The notes: generated by a model from the sequence alone, not told the origin. Positions 36,677 to 47,674 are shown, counted from the first letter of the stretch. The stretch: 64,000 nucleotides of DNA from Leuconostoc palmae (GCF_019656075.1 NZ_BPKZ01000005.1:59727-123726); one strand, 5' to 3'. Program-made: numbers and translations.

Positions 36677-37108
36677 ATGTTCATGGGTGAATATTCACAT
36701 GCGATTGACATAAAAGGGCGTTTAATAATACCTTCAAAATTTCGTAATCAGCTGGGTGACAAATTTGTTGTTACACGATGGATGGAACACGCTTTGCGTG
36801 CGATGCCAATGCCGATATGGGAAAAATTAGAAAATCAGTTAAATGAATTACCCTTAGGAAAAAAGGAAGCTCGTCAGTTTAGAAGATTTGTTTTGGCAGG
36901 CGCAATGGAAGCTGAAATTGACAAACAAGGGCGAATTATAATACCAACCAATTTAAAAACTTATGCTGATTTGGCAAAAAATGCCATTATTACCGGTTCT
37001 GGAGATTCCTTTGAAATTTGGAGCCAAGAAAACTGGAATAAGTACACGGCAGAAACTGCTGAAAACTTTGATGACATTGCAGAGGGATTAGTAGATTTTG
37101 ATTTTTAA
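36677..37108 (+). CDS. mraZ: Transcriptional regulator MraZ
   Basis: 143 residues from ATG 36677; TGGAGG lies eight bases upstream and MFMGEYSHAIDIKGRLIIPSKFR is the family start. Two SpoVT-AbrB domains, each with the DKQGRIIIP-like signature (about 13-19 and 83-90). A ring-forming DNA-binding protein that controls the division and cell-wall operon it heads. The three GTGG repeats upstream indicate autoregulation. Confidence 0.95.
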   Translation: MFMGEYSHAIDIKGRLIIPSKFRNQLGDKFVVTRWMEHALRAMPMPIWEKLENQLNELPLGKKEARQFRRFVLAGAMEAEIDKQGRIIIPTNLKTYADLAKNAIITGSGDSFEIWSQENWNKYTAETAENFDDIAEGLVDFDF

Positions 37109-37128
37109 TATTAAAAGGACGTTAATAA

Positions 37129-38070
37129 ATGGCAGAATTTGAACACGTCACAGTACTATTACATGAAGCTGTGGATTTGCTAAACATAAAACCAAATGGT
37201 ATTTATGTTGATGCCACATTAGGCGGTGGAGGGCATACGGGTGAAATATTAAAACATTTAACTACCGGTAAACTCTACAGTTTTGATCAAGATAATACTG
37301 CCATCAAATTTAATCAAGAACGTTATAGTCAAGAAATCTCTCAAGGTAAATTGATTTTAATTCATAAAAACTTTCGCCAACTTGTGTCTGCATTATCAGA
37401 TTACGGTGTTGAAAAGGTAGATGGTATTGTTTATGACTTGGGTGTTAGTTCTGTTCAATTTGATGATGGACAGCGAGGTTTTAGTTACAACTATGATGCC
37501 GAATTAGATATGCGCATGGATCAACGTCAAACCCTTACGGCAAAGCAAATTGTCAATAATTGGGAATTTCATGATATATTGAGAATTTTAAGCCGTTATG
37601 GAGAAGATCGATTTCCTAAGCAAATTGCTAGAAAGATAGAACAGCATCGAGTAATCAAGCCGATTGATACAACATTTGAATTAGTTGACATTATCAAAGA
37701 GGCAATTCCGGCACCGGCAAGACGTAAAGGTGGACACCCTGCTAAGAGAACTTTTCAGGCTTTACGTGTGGCAGTAAATGACGAATTAGGTGCATTGGAA
37801 GATTCACTGACACAAGCTATTGAGTTATTGAATAGTGGTGGCAGGATTAGTGTCATTACTTTTCAATCGTTGGAAGATCGTTTAGTCAAACAAATGTTTC
37901 GTGAGAAAACAACAATGCCCGACTTACCAGCGGGGTTACCTATATTGCCTGGACAATTTGAGTTAGACTACAAGTTATTAACTAGAAAACCTATTTTACC
38001 TAGTCAGGATGAGATGGTAATTAATCATCGTTCAGAATCAGCAAAATTACGAGGTCTTGAACATAAATAG
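37129..38070 (+). CDS. rsmH: 16S rRNA (cytosine1402-N4)-methyltransferase
   Basis: 313 residues. [36 protein letters not shown] (in part, about 5-38) holds the SAM site; [16 protein letters not shown] and [21 protein letters not shown] are conserved. Methylates C1402 in the ribosomal P site. Second gene of the mraZ cluster. Confidence 0.96.
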   Translation: MAEFEHVTVLLHEAVDLLNIKPNGIYVDATLGGGGHTGEILKHLTTGKLYSFDQDNTAIKFNQERYSQEISQGKLILIHKNFRQLVSALSDYGVEKVDGIVYDLGVSSVQFDDGQRGFSYNYDAELDMRMDQRQTLTAKQIVNNWEFHDILRILSRYGEDRFPKQIARKIEQHRVIKPIDTTFELVDIIKEAIPAPARRKGGHPAKRTFQALRVAVNDELGALEDSLTQAIELLNSGGRISVITFQSLEDRLVKQMFREKTTMPDLPAGLPILPGQFELDYKLLTRKPILPSQDEMVINHRSESAKLRGLEHK

Positions 38071-38091
38071 TAGTGAGGAGCAGTTAGTTTT

Positions 38092-38448
38092 ATGGCACAA
38101 AATGCATATCAATTTACGACATCAGCCGAACGCTTGGACTCTGTTCAATCAAAAGTAACGATAAAATATAAATCTGCTCCTTGGACAAGAAGAGAGCGTT
38201 TGATTGCTACGCTAGTTTCTGCAGTAGTTATGACATTAATGATTGGTGTTGTGTTTTCAAGTATGCAAGCTAATGCTGCAAGAACTAATATGGAAACAAT
38301 GCAAGCTAAAATTGATAAAACAAGGGAAGCAAACGACGCGCTACGAAGTGACATTAAAAGTAAGACAAATAAAAAAAATTTAGATGAGGCTGCCAAGAAG
38401 TATAATATGACGCGCTCAAATAGCAATGTCAGAAATATAAATCAGTAA
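38092..38448 (+). CDS. ftsL: Cell division protein FtsL
   Basis: 118 residues: cytosolic basic N-terminus, one membrane helix (about 40-60, LIATLVSAVVMTLMIGVVF), then an external coiled coil (NMETMQAKIDKTREANDAL). Identified by topology and by position between rsmH and the transpeptidase, as sequence conservation is low. Partners are DivIB and DivIC in activating septal FtsW/PBP. GAGGAG ribosome site. Confidence 0.88.
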   Translation: MAQNAYQFTTSAERLDSVQSKVTIKYKSAPWTRRERLIATLVSAVVMTLMIGVVFSSMQANAARTNMETMQAKIDKTREANDALRSDIKSKTNKKNLDEAAKKYNMTRSNSNVRNINQ

Positions 38449-38450
38449 TT

Positions 38451-40631
38451 ATGGAAAACAATAAAAGACGAATACCAAATAAAAGAGTTACAACAAACAC
38501 CAAAATTTTTGGTGCTGTGTTATTGGGTGCAATGACGATTGTAATCTTGGGACTTGGTATTCGTCTTTTTGTAATTGCTAGTGGTTCAATCGACGGACAT
38601 AATCTCAATGACGCTACACGTCAAGCATTCATGGCGAAACAATTAGTACCTGCTAGTCGAGGAAAGATATATGATGCTTCAGGGCAGGTATTAGCTGAAA
38701 ATACAACTGTGTATGATATGTATGCAGTTTTAGATAAGAAAGTAAATCGTATTAAGGAGGCTAATTCTAATAAATATATAGCGGGATCTGGGCATGTTAT
38801 TGATCCAGAAGAGACAGCTAGTAAGTTAAGTCAAGTGATTAAAATGAGTAAATCAGATATATTAAAAAGGCTTGAGAAAAAGGCTTATCAAGTTGAATTT
38901 ATATCTGATAAAGTACAAGCAAGTAAAAACTTAAGCATTGAACAGTATAAAAAAATACAATCTTTTAATTTACCAGGTATTAACTTTACCCCACATCCTT
39001 CACGAGTTTATCCTGAAGATGCAACCGCTTCACACTTGATAGGTGTTATGCAAACAGTGGATAATCCTAAAACCGGCTTGATTAAACAAACAGGATTAAT
39101 GGGGATTGAAGCTGCTGAAAATACCACGCTTTCAGGAAAAGACGGTATAAAAAAATACGATGGTGAAACTGAAAACCTCCAAGATAGTAAAACAGTTGAG
39201 GATGGAAATGATGTCTATCTGACACTAGACAGCAATTTGCAAAATACATTAGAAACTACAATGGAAGATTTATTCAACGCCACTAAACCAGAGTCTGCTG
39301 TTGGCGTACTCATGGAGGCAAAGACAGGGCGTATAGTAGCAGCGACACAGCGTCCAAACTTCAATCCTAATGATAAACCTATATCTCCTAAATTGTGGAG
39401 TAACCTATTAGACCAAAATGCTTTTGAACCAGGATCAACAATGAAAGGAATAACTTTAGCTGCAGCTATTGATACAGGAAAATGGGCGCCAAATGAAACT
39501 TATCAATCTGGAACACTTCTAATTGATGGTAAAAAAGTAGTTGATGCTTTTGGTCAAGGAGAAGGAAGACTGACTTATAGAGAAGGATTTTGGCGTTCTT
39601 CTAACGTTGCGTTTGCTAAAACCGAGCAAAAATTGGGCGCCAACACTTGGCGCAATTATTTAGAGAGATTTCATTTCTTACAACCAACTAATGCTGGTTT
39701 GAATGGTGAAGACAGTGGTTCTATTTCTTTTAATTATCCAATTGATCAAGCTAATACAGCATATGGGCAAGGTATTAGTGTTACACCTTTACAGTTATTA
39801 CAAGCTTATTCAGCGATTGCTAATGATGGCCAAGAAATCAAACCATATTTTGTCGATAAAATTGTTAATCCATCAACTGGTGCTGTAGTGAGTGAAGGCA
39901 AAACGGAAGATGTTGCAAGGCCGATAAAGTCGACTACCGCTAAGCAAGTGAGAAAGTATATGATTGACGTTGTCAATGAACCAACAGGAACAGCAAGAGA
40001 ATTTGATCTCAGAAAATTTGGTTATCAAGTTGCTGCAAAGACAGGAACGGCACAGGTCGCTGATAAGGGAAGTTATTTACAAGGATTAAATAATGCGATA
40101 CATTCGGTTGTCGCGCTTGCACCAGAAAAAAATCCAAAATATATTTTTTATTTGGCGATTAAGCAGCCTAAAAATTTCCCCGATCCTACAATTCAACAAA
40201 CAATGAACAAAGTTTTTCAGCCACTAATGCTTCAGGCTTTGAATAATAGTAGTAGTGCTGTAAAATCAAAGACGACGAAACAAACAGTGCCTAATGTTAT
40301 TGGAATGAGTATTAAGGATGCATCAGTAAAACTGAATAAATCTGGATTTAGGGTTGCTATAGTCGGCTCAAACGGTAAGGTATTAGAACAATCATTATTG
40401 CCTGAACAAAAATCATTAACTAATCAGTTGATTATTTTAAAAGCAAAAGGAAACTCACATTTACCAGACATGCTTGGTTGGAGTTTAGCAGATGCACAAT
40501 CATATGCAAATGCAGTTGGATTTAAACTAAATTGGCAAGGATCTGGTTATATAACGAAGCAAAGTATCGCGAAAGATCAACTAATAGTAAGTAGTAGTCA
40601 AGTAGATATTGAGTTAAAAGAGAAGAATTAG
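38451..40631 (+). CDS. pbpX: Septal penicillin-binding transpeptidase (PBP2x/FtsI)
   Basis: 726 residues. N-terminal membrane anchor (about 22-45), PBP dimerisation domain, then the transpeptidase with STMK (FEPGSTMKG, about 329), SSN (RSSNVAF, about 382) and KTGTAQ (about 527). Two C-terminal PASTA units (about 615-665 and 670-725, TVPNVIGMSIKDASVKLNK, LPDMLGWSLADAQSYA) as in streptococcal PBP2x. Cross-links septal peptidoglycan. Two bases after ftsL. Confidence 0.94.
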   Translation: MENNKRRIPNKRVTTNTKIFGAVLLGAMTIVILGLGIRLFVIASGSIDGHNLNDATRQAFMAKQLVPASRGKIYDASGQVLAENTTVYDMYAVLDKKVNRIKEANSNKYIAGSGHVIDPEETASKLSQVIKMSKSDILKRLEKKAYQVEFISDKVQASKNLSIEQYKKIQSFNLPGINFTPHPSRVYPEDATASHLIGVMQTVDNPKTGLIKQTGLMGIEAAENTTLSGKDGIKKYDGETENLQDSKTVEDGNDVYLTLDSNLQNTLETTMEDLFNATKPESAVGVLMEAKTGRIVAATQRPNFNPNDKPISPKLWSNLLDQNAFEPGSTMKGITLAAAIDTGKWAPNETYQSGTLLIDGKKVVDAFGQGEGRLTYREGFWRSSNVAFAKTEQKLGANTWRNYLERFHFLQPTNAGLNGEDSGSISFNYPIDQANTAYGQGISVTPLQLLQAYSAIANDGQEIKPYFVDKIVNPSTGAVVSEGKTEDVARPIKSTTAKQVRKYMIDVVNEPTGTAREFDLRKFGYQVAAKTGTAQVADKGSYLQGLNNAIHSVVALAPEKNPKYIFYLAIKQPKNFPDPTIQQTMNKVFQPLMLQALNNSSSAVKSKTTKQTVPNVIGMSIKDASVKLNKSGFRVAIVGSNGKVLEQSLLPEQKSLTNQLIILKAKGNSHLPDMLGWSLADAQSYANAVGFKLNWQGSGYITKQSIAKDQLIVSSSQVDIELKEKN

Positions 40632-40640
40632 GGAGAACGA

Positions 40641-41606
40641 ATGATTTCAGATAATTTATGGGCGTTGGCTCGAGCATTTATAATAACGGTAGTATTTATG
40701 CCGTTTTTAATTAAATTTTTAAAACAATCAAAAGAACAAGCAGTTATTCGCAAACTTGGTCCTGATCATCAGGCAAAATCTGGGACACCTAGCATGGGTG
40801 GTGTTTTATTCGTATTAGCAGCAGTAATTAGTGCAATAATTGCGAGTTCGTTATTTTCTGGTATTGTCGGATTAAAGTTGATTGCTATTCCTGTATTGGC
40901 AGTTCTGGCTTATGCGCTTATCGGTGGTATTGATGACGCACTGAAACTTGTTAACCATGCAGATGATGGATTTTCGTTTAAACCTAAAATGTTAGCTCAG
41001 ACAGTGAGTGCTGCAATTATTATGTGTGTTATGTGGCTAATTGGTTTTCCATTTACGCTCTACATACCATTAATTGGCACAATTAATTTAGGTAATTTTT
41101 ATTTCGTATTCTTGTGGTTTTGGCTTGTAGGATGGTCTAACGCAACTAATTTAACAGATGGTCTTGACGGCTTACTAACAGGAAATGCAATCATTGTGTA
41201 TGGGGCATATACAATGATTGCAATGCATATGCATAATCAAATTATTGTCTTGTTTAATTTTTCTATTATTGGTGCGCTGATTGGCTTTTTAATTTTTAAT
41301 AAACCAAAAGCAAAAATATTTATGGGAGATACAGGATCTTTAGCATTAGGAGCTGGTTTAGCTATTGAATCAATTTTACTAGGTATACCATTTTCACTTG
41401 TTTGGTTTGGTCTTGTATTTGTCATCGAGACACTATCAGTAATTATTCAAACTGTAGGTTATCACTTTTGGAAAAAAAGAATATTTCCAATGGCTCCTAT
41501 ACATCATTCGTTTGAAAAATTTGGCTGGACTGAATGGCAAATTGATGTGCTGTTTTGGATTATATCGCTTATTTTAGCTGTCTCAGGCATCTTTTATATG
41601 AATTAA
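40641..41606 (+). CDS. mraY: Phospho-N-acetylmuramoyl-pentapeptide transferase
   Basis: 321 residues, about ten membrane helices. Makes lipid I. Hallmarks: SGTPSMGGVLF (about 45-55), NLTDGLDGLLTG (about 170, catalytic Asp pair) and MAPIHHSFEKFGWTEWQI (histidine block near 288). GGGAGAACG before the ATG. Confidence 0.96.
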   Translation: MISDNLWALARAFIITVVFMPFLIKFLKQSKEQAVIRKLGPDHQAKSGTPSMGGVLFVLAAVISAIIASSLFSGIVGLKLIAIPVLAVLAYALIGGIDDALKLVNHADDGFSFKPKMLAQTVSAAIIMCVMWLIGFPFTLYIPLIGTINLGNFYFVFLWFWLVGWSNATNLTDGLDGLLTGNAIIVYGAYTMIAMHMHNQIIVLFNFSIIGALIGFLIFNKPKAKIFMGDTGSLALGAGLAIESILLGIPFSLVWFGLVFVIETLSVIIQTVGYHFWKKRIFPMAPIHHSFEKFGWTEWQIDVLFWIISLILAVSGIFYMN

Positions 41607-41652
41607 AAGCGAGATTTCTCGCGTACATAATTAAATTAGAAATCAGGTTATT

Positions 41653-43002
41653 ATGGAATCAAAAGAATTTAAAAATAAAAAAATAATGGTATTTGGTTGG
41701 GCTCGTTCAGGTAAGGCTGCGACACAAAGACTAGTTGAACTAAGAGCGACAGTAGTAGTTGTTAATAATAGTACGTTTAATAAAGCAGATGAAGTATATC
41801 AAAAATTAGTTAATGACGGTGTGATTTTCATTGAAAACGATTCTGATAATGTGTTAGACAGTACATTTGATTACGTGATTAAAAATCCAGGTATTAAGTA
41901 TGAAACACCTATCATTCAAAAAGCTATTTCTCTTGATATTCCAATTTTAACTGAAGTCGAAATTGCACTGAGTTCTTTTGAAGGCAAAGTTGTCGCTGTA
42001 ACTGGATCTAATGGTAAAACAACAACTACGTCATTAATCAGAGACATGTTACTTGCAGATAATCAATCTGTTGTAACAGCTGGAAATATTGGGACACCTG
42101 TTTGTGAAGTTATGACAAGTCTGAAAGAAACAGATATATTGCTTTTGGAATTATCTAGTTTTCAATTAATGGGGACACCAGACATTCAACCAGATATTGC
42201 ATTAATTACAAATATTTTTTCAAATCATTTGGACTATCATGGTAATCGAGAAAATTATGTGAATGCAAAATTTCAAATTACAAAAAATCAAACTAGCAAT
42301 CAAATTTTGGTGTTAAATGCTGAGGGAAAAGATACAGCTAAATTCGAATCGGATACACATGCTAAAGTTATAAAATTTTCAAGTGGAAATAGAGAAAATA
42401 TTGTTAGAATTAGTGGTGATAGTTTAATAATTGATAACGAACCGCTCATGCCCCTAACTGAAATCAAGTTAGTAGGACCGCATAACTTGCAAAACATTCT
42501 GGCAGCAGTAACAGTTGCTAAACAACTTCAAGTTTCAAATTTATCAATTAAAAAAGTTTTGAAAGAATTTGGAGGAGTTAAGCATCGTTTAGAATATGTT
42601 GGAACATACAATCAGATTAAATATTACAATGATTCTAAAGCAACAGATATTGAAGCAACACAAACAGCGTTAGAAAGTTTTCAACAACCAACGATTTGGT
42701 TAGCTGGTGGGTTAGACCGTGGTGACGATCTTATGAGGTTATTACCTGATTTACTCCACGTTAAATTAGTCATTGCTTTTGGTGAAACGCAACAAAAAGT
42801 TGTAGAATTAGCTAGAGCTGCTAGCAAACCAGTCATCACTGTGACAAGTGTTAAAGAAGCAGTGCCTGTTGCAAATAAATGCGCTGAATCTGGAGATGTT
42901 GTGCTACTATCCCCAGCTGCAGCAAGTTGGGATCAGTACGAAAATTTTGAAATTCGTGGCGAAGAATTTGTCAAAGAATTGAAACAAACATTGGGGGTAT
43001 AG
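41653..43002 (+). CDS. murD: UDP-N-acetylmuramoylalanine--D-glutamate ligase
   Basis: 449 residues. Adds D-Glu to UDP-MurNAc-Ala. VTGSNGKTTTTSLI is the ATP loop (about 116); TNIFSNHLDYHG and YYNDSKATDIEATQTAL are Mur-ligase blocks; C-terminal LSPAAASWDQYENFEIRGEEF. MurC, MurE and MurF are not in this cluster. One base before murG. Confidence 0.96.
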   Translation: MESKEFKNKKIMVFGWARSGKAATQRLVELRATVVVVNNSTFNKADEVYQKLVNDGVIFIENDSDNVLDSTFDYVIKNPGIKYETPIIQKAISLDIPILTEVEIALSSFEGKVVAVTGSNGKTTTTSLIRDMLLADNQSVVTAGNIGTPVCEVMTSLKETDILLLELSSFQLMGTPDIQPDIALITNIFSNHLDYHGNRENYVNAKFQITKNQTSNQILVLNAEGKDTAKFESDTHAKVIKFSSGNRENIVRISGDSLIIDNEPLMPLTEIKLVGPHNLQNILAAVTVAKQLQVSNLSIKKVLKEFGGVKHRLEYVGTYNQIKYYNDSKATDIEATQTALESFQQPTIWLAGGLDRGDDLMRLLPDLLHVKLVIAFGETQQKVVELARAASKPVITVTSVKEAVPVANKCAESGDVVLLSPAAASWDQYENFEIRGEEFVKELKQTLGV

Positions 43003-43003
43003 T

Positions 43004-44113
43004 ATGCGTGTGATATTATCAGGTGGCGGAACAGGTGGACATATATATCCAGCGCTTGCTTTAGTAGAAGTAATCAAGCACCATCATCCAGAAGCTGAGT
43101 TTCTGTATGTTGGATCTGAACGTGGTGTTGAATCGACAATTGTGCCTAAAGCAGGTTTGCCATTTGTACAACTTAATGTTCAAGGGTTTAGTCGATCAAT
43201 ATCCATACATAATATTAAAACAGTCCAACTGTTTTTGAAGGCCGTTAAAGAGTCAAAAAAGATTATTAAACAATTTAAACCTGATGTTGTGATTGGAACA
43301 GGTGGTTATGTCGCTGGTGCTGTTGTTTATGCTGCACAAAGAATGAATATTCCAACTGTTATTCATGAACAAAATTCAGTTGCTGGTGTGACTAATAAAT
43401 TTTTATCTCGTGGTGCCACTAAAATTGGTGTAGCATTTGATATTGCAAAAGAACAGTTTCCTATTCAAAAAGTTAGATTGGTTGGAAATCCTAGAGCACA
43501 ACAAGTTGCTGAAATGAAGTCATCATTTTCATGGCAACAAATAGGTTTGCGTGATGATAAAGAGACTGTTTTAATTTTTGGGGGGTCTCAAGGAGCACCA
43601 GCAATAAATTTGGCTGTTATAAATGCGATGATGGCATTTAATGTTAGAAATTATCAAGTTGTATTTGTTACTGGTCCTAAAAGGTATGAATCTGTAATTA
43701 AACTACTGCAAGAAAAAAATATAGCACCTGCTGAAAATGTTCGAATTCTACCATATGTTGATGACATGCCAAGTATGTTAAAGCAAACAAATGTGATTGT
43801 TTCTAGGGCAGGAGCAACGTCCATTGCTGAAATTACATCACTAGGTATTCCTTCGATTTTAATACCTAGTTTACATGTTACGGGTGATCATCAAACAAAG
43901 AATGCACAGAGTTTAGTTGATGCGGGTGCTGCGCTAGCTATTGTTGAGTCAGAATTAACGAGTGATAAATTAGTTACGGCGGTAGACTCACTTCTATTAG
44001 ATGAAAAATTGAGTGATAAAATGGCAGCTCAGGCAACCAAAGTAGGCATGCCTGATGCAGGTGATAGATTGTATAAATTATTAATCAATGCGATTGAAGA
44101 TAAAAAGAGGTAA
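43004..44113 (+). CDS. murG: Lipid II synthase MurG
   Basis: 369 residues, GT28 glycosyltransferase at the inner membrane face. Starts MRVILSGGGTGGHIYPALAL; the GTGGYVAGAV and HEQNSVAGVTNKFLS loops follow, then FGGSQGAPAIN and SRAGATSIAEI with the UDP-binding site. GGGGG-like ribosome site within the murD end. divIB starts four bases after its stop. Confidence 0.96.
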   Translation: MRVILSGGGTGGHIYPALALVEVIKHHHPEAEFLYVGSERGVESTIVPKAGLPFVQLNVQGFSRSISIHNIKTVQLFLKAVKESKKIIKQFKPDVVIGTGGYVAGAVVYAAQRMNIPTVIHEQNSVAGVTNKFLSRGATKIGVAFDIAKEQFPIQKVRLVGNPRAQQVAEMKSSFSWQQIGLRDDKETVLIFGGSQGAPAINLAVINAMMAFNVRNYQVVFVTGPKRYESVIKLLQEKNIAPAENVRILPYVDDMPSMLKQTNVIVSRAGATSIAEITSLGIPSILIPSLHVTGDHQTKNAQSLVDAGAALAIVESELTSDKLVTAVDSLLLDEKLSDKMAAQATKVGMPDAGDRLYKLLINAIEDKKR

Positions 44114-44117
44114 TTCT

Positions 44118-44855
44118 TTGAATGCTAATTATGAAAAAAAACAATTAGTTAGAAAATATAGCAAGCCATTCATTTTTAGTTTAATTATTTTTATTGTGTT
44201 AATCACTAGCACGATTGGTACTTTGCAACCATGGCGTAACATAAGCCATGTTGATGTTTCTTCTATGGAACTATCACAACAAAAAATAGAGAAATATGCT
44301 CAGATTAGTGTGGGAACACCATATTGGAAAATACTAGGGCAAACGGCTTTTCTATCAAACAAAATATTGAAAGCTGATGATAAAATTGATTCGGTCACTA
44401 TAAAACATCAAGGGAATACTGTTTTAATTAATGTGATTGAAAAAGTGACATCAGGTTATGTTAATAAAAATAATAAGTGGTATGTAATGGACAGAAATGC
44501 CAATTTGAAAGCAATAAACTTTCCTAAAGGGGATGCTCCCGTTTATTCGGGCTTTAAAAATAATCAATCGCTTCAAATAGTAGCAAAGCAATTTTCTAGC
44601 CAAGAATTGACATTACGTCAAAATATTAGCCAAATAATTTTTTCACCTACAAAGGATAATGCTTCAAGGATAGTTGTAGTCATGAATGATGGTAATACTA
44701 TTTACGCCTCAATTGATACATTTGGTAAAAAAGTGAGTTATTATCCTGGCATAGCAGCCCAAATGCCCAATAAAGGTATCGTAGATTTACAATTCGGTGC
44801 TTATTCTTATGCTTATGGTACTGATAAACCTGATAAGAGCAATTTGAAAAAATAA
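44118..44855 (+). CDS. divIB: Cell division protein DivIB/FtsQ
   Basis: About 245 residues. One membrane helix near residues 20-40 (FIFSLIIFIVLITSTIGTL), then a POTRA/FtsQ domain (ISHVDVSSMELSQQKIEKYAQI...GTPYWKILGQT). TTG 44118 is preferred: AGAGG lies seven bases before it, while ATG 44088 lies inside murG with no ribosome site. Works with FtsL and DivIC. Confidence 0.85.
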   Translation: MNANYEKKQLVRKYSKPFIFSLIIFIVLITSTIGTLQPWRNISHVDVSSMELSQQKIEKYAQISVGTPYWKILGQTAFLSNKILKADDKIDSVTIKHQGNTVLINVIEKVTSGYVNKNNKWYVMDRNANLKAINFPKGDAPVYSGFKNNQSLQIVAKQFSSQELTLRQNISQIIFSPTKDNASRIVVVMNDGNTIYASIDTFGKKVSYYPGIAAQMPNKGIVDLQFGAYSYAYGTDKPDKSNLKK

Positions 44856-44899
44856 ATTATTATAAGACATTTATTAAAAAATAACAAGAGATAGCTATT

Positions 44900-44927
44900 T
44901 TGTGATATTATTATTCTTAGGTATACT
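44900..44927 (+). promoter_or_regulatory. ftsA promoter
   Basis: TTGTGA (44900-44905) and TATACT (44922-44927), 16 bases apart, in the only sizeable gap of the cluster. Confidence 0.65.
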
Positions 44928-44956
44928 TTGTAAAAAAATGTAAAGGGGCACAATGC

Positions 44957-46300
44957 ATGAATAATTCAGGCGTGACAGTTGGTTTAGATATTGGCACAAC
45001 GTCAATTAAAGTTGTCATTGCGCAAACAATTGGGAATCAGTTTAATGTTATTGGCGCAGGTAATGCACCATCACGTGGATTACATAAGGGTGTGATTGTT
45101 GATATAGATGCAACAGCTAATGCAATTCGAGAAGCAATTAATCAAGCACAAGAAAAAGCTAATATTCAAATTAATGAAGTGGTAGCTGGTATTCCTGCTA
45201 ACCAAATCGACATTATACATGTTGATGGGCTGGTTTCAATTGCTAATCAAAATAAAAGAATAACGTATAATGATGTCCAAAATGTTACGCGACAAGCTAT
45301 TTCTAGCAATGTGCCCGCAGATCGTGATGTCATAGAATTAATCGCTGAGGAATTTAGCGTTGATGGGTTCGATGGTATTAAAGATCCCCATGAGATGATA
45401 GGTGTTAGACTTGAGATGCACGGGACAGCGTATCTTGGACCAAGTAAAATATTAGATAATACACGTATGGCAATTCAAAAAGCTGGTTTGAAATTGCGAG
45501 AATTTGTTTTGTCACCACTTGCTGTTGGGACGAGCATACTAAATGATGGAGAACAAGATTTTGGTACCGTCATTATTGATTTAGGTGGTGGTCAAACTAC
45601 AACATTTATCATGCACGATCGCAAGCTGAAATTTCATACCATTGATATAGAAGGTGGCGACAATGTCACAAAAGATATATCCACTGTGTTGAGTACATCA
45701 TATAATAATGCTGAAAAATTAAAGCGCAATTATGGGTATGCTGATCCTTCCCAAGCCAATGTTAGAAATGAATTTACAGTTGAAGTTGTTGGTGACTCTG
45801 TTCCACAAACTTCAAATGAACACTATTTAGCTGAAATTATTGCTGCACGACTGGAACAAATACTAGGTCGTGCTTTCGAGCCATTGAGTGCAGTAAATGG
45901 TTTGGATATGCCGGGTGGTTTTGTTTTGACAGGGGGGAATGCAGCCTTACCACGTATTGTTGACTTTTCTAAAACAATATTAGGTGACAATGTGAGATTA
46001 TTTGTGCCAGATCAAATTGGCCTACGTCATCCTTCTTATACTCGTGCTATGTCTTACGCAATGTTTGCCTCACGAAAAAATATGACTCAACAAGTAATTA
46101 AAAATGTTATCATGTCAAAATATGATATTGATAAATTTCCTGCTGATGAGCAATCACAAAATATGATGCCTGCTTATCAAGAAACTACTGATTCGACTAA
46201 TCAAATTTTTGACGAATATCAGTATAGTAATGAAACAAATCAAAATAGTTTTTTTGCCAAATGGATGCAAAAGGCTAAGAATCTATTTCGCGAAGATTAG
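44957..46300 (+). CDS. ftsA: Cell division protein FtsA
   Basis: 447 residues, actin-like ATPase tethering FtsZ to the membrane. Phosphate loops GLDIGTTSIKVVIAQ (about 8) and IIDLGGGQTTTF (about 207); adenosine loop GGFVLTGGNAALP. The C-terminal end NSFFAKWMQKAKNLF is an amphipathic membrane-targeting helix. AAAGGGG ribosome site. Own promoter likely. Confidence 0.96.
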   Translation: MNNSGVTVGLDIGTTSIKVVIAQTIGNQFNVIGAGNAPSRGLHKGVIVDIDATANAIREAINQAQEKANIQINEVVAGIPANQIDIIHVDGLVSIANQNKRITYNDVQNVTRQAISSNVPADRDVIELIAEEFSVDGFDGIKDPHEMIGVRLEMHGTAYLGPSKILDNTRMAIQKAGLKLREFVLSPLAVGTSILNDGEQDFGTVIIDLGGGQTTTFIMHDRKLKFHTIDIEGGDNVTKDISTVLSTSYNNAEKLKRNYGYADPSQANVRNEFTVEVVGDSVPQTSNEHYLAEIIAARLEQILGRAFEPLSAVNGLDMPGGFVLTGGNAALPRIVDFSKTILGDNVRLFVPDQIGLRHPSYTRAMSYAMFASRKNMTQQVIKNVIMSKYDIDKFPADEQSQNMMPAYQETTDSTNQIFDEYQYSNETNQNSFFAKWMQKAKNLFRED

Positions 46301-46321
46301 TAAATTTTAAGGAGACAATTC

Positions 46322-47641
46322 ATGGATTTTTCAATTGACGATGCCCAAGAATCAGGTGCAATCATAAAAGTAATCGGAGTGGGAGGCGGTGGATCTAATG
46401 CTGTTAACCATATGATTGAAGAAGGTGTAAGCGGCGTTGAATTTATCGTGGCTAATACAGATGTACAAGCGTTAGATAAATCAAAAGCTGACGTTAAAAT
46501 TCAAATTGGTCCTAAACTTACTGGTGGTTTAGGCGCAGGATCTAACCCTGAGCGAGGAACAAAGGCAGCCGAAGAATCTTCTGAGGACATTGCTTCTGCG
46601 CTATCTGGAGCAGATATGGTAGTTATTACTGCCGGAATGGGTGGTGGTACAGGAAATGGTGCTGCACCTGTTGTTGCGAGAATTGCCAAAGAACAGGGAG
46701 CTTTGACTGTAGCAGTAGTTACACGTCCGTTTAGATGGGAAGGTCCTAAACGTGGTAGATTTGCTGCCGAAGGATTACAAGCTTTATCAGAGTCTGTTGA
46801 TTCTTTAATTGTAATTACAAACGAACGTTTGAAAGATCGCATTGATTTGCGTACACCTTTGTCAGAAGCCTTCAAGGTTGTTGATGAGGTTGTAGCACAA
46901 GGCGTGCGTGGTATTTCAGAACTAATCACTAATCCAGGATTTATTAACTTAGATTTTGCTGACGTGAAAACTGTCATGCAAGATGCTGGACCAGCATTAA
47001 TGGGTGTTGGACAAGCTAGTGGTGAAACGCGTGCGGCCGATGCTACAAAACAGGCGATATCATCACCTTTGCTAGAGGTTGATATGTCTGGGGCTGAGGA
47101 TGTGTTACTTAATATTACAGGTGGCCTTGATATGTCATTGTTTGAAGCGCAAACTGCTTCTGAAGTGATTGCTCAAGAGGCTGGTAGAGAAGTTAACGTT
47201 ATTTTTGGAACATCAATTGATGAAGAACTTGGTGACTCAATACGTGTAACGGTTATTGCAACAGGACTTCAAAAGTTGGCAACAGATGTGTCTCAAAAAC
47301 AATCATCAGCTCCTAAAGCAAATGCAGCTAGTGTTTTTGGTGTCAATAGTCAAAACAATCAAACGCAAGAAGTGGTTGCGCCACAACCAAAAACATCTGT
47401 ATTTGAATCATCGAATAATAACACAACAACTCAAGCAGTTAAACCAACAACTAATGACCCTTTTGCTGATTGGAATATTAGTGGTGAATCTAAAGATGCC
47501 TTTGCAGAAGATAAGAGATTTGATGGTGTACAAAAACAATCTTTTGACGTATTTAATACACCCACTGCAAATCAGGGTACAGTCGACTTTTCAAATGTTG
47601 AAGACGATAATGAGCAACCTCCATTTTTTAAAAAGCGTTAA
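46322..47641 (+). CDS. ftsZ: Cell division protein FtsZ
   Basis: 439 residues. Tubulin-like GTPase of the Z ring. [18 protein letters not shown] (about 14), the tubulin signature [13 protein letters not shown] (about 105), and the T7 loop [12 protein letters not shown] variable linker about 320-425 rich in Gln/Asn precedes the C-terminal peptide [10 protein letters not shown] that binds FtsA and SepF. AAGGAGA ribosome site. Confidence 0.98.
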   Translation: MDFSIDDAQESGAIIKVIGVGGGGSNAVNHMIEEGVSGVEFIVANTDVQALDKSKADVKIQIGPKLTGGLGAGSNPERGTKAAEESSEDIASALSGADMVVITAGMGGGTGNGAAPVVARIAKEQGALTVAVVTRPFRWEGPKRGRFAAEGLQALSESVDSLIVITNERLKDRIDLRTPLSEAFKVVDEVVAQGVRGISELITNPGFINLDFADVKTVMQDAGPALMGVGQASGETRAADATKQAISSPLLEVDMSGAEDVLLNITGGLDMSLFEAQTASEVIAQEAGREVNVIFGTSIDEELGDSIRVTVIATGLQKLATDVSQKQSSAPKANAASVFGVNSQNNQTQEVVAPQPKTSVFESSNNNTTTQAVKPTTNDPFADWNISGESKDAFAEDKRFDGVQKQSFDVFNTPTANQGTVDFSNVEDDNEQPPFFKKR

Positions 47642-47674
47642 TCCTAAAACAATTTAGCCGGGTAAGGAGAAAAC

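Noticed and set aside
46501..46977. 158-codon reverse frame inside ftsZ
   Set aside because: Antisense shadow of a highly conserved gene with no ribosome site.
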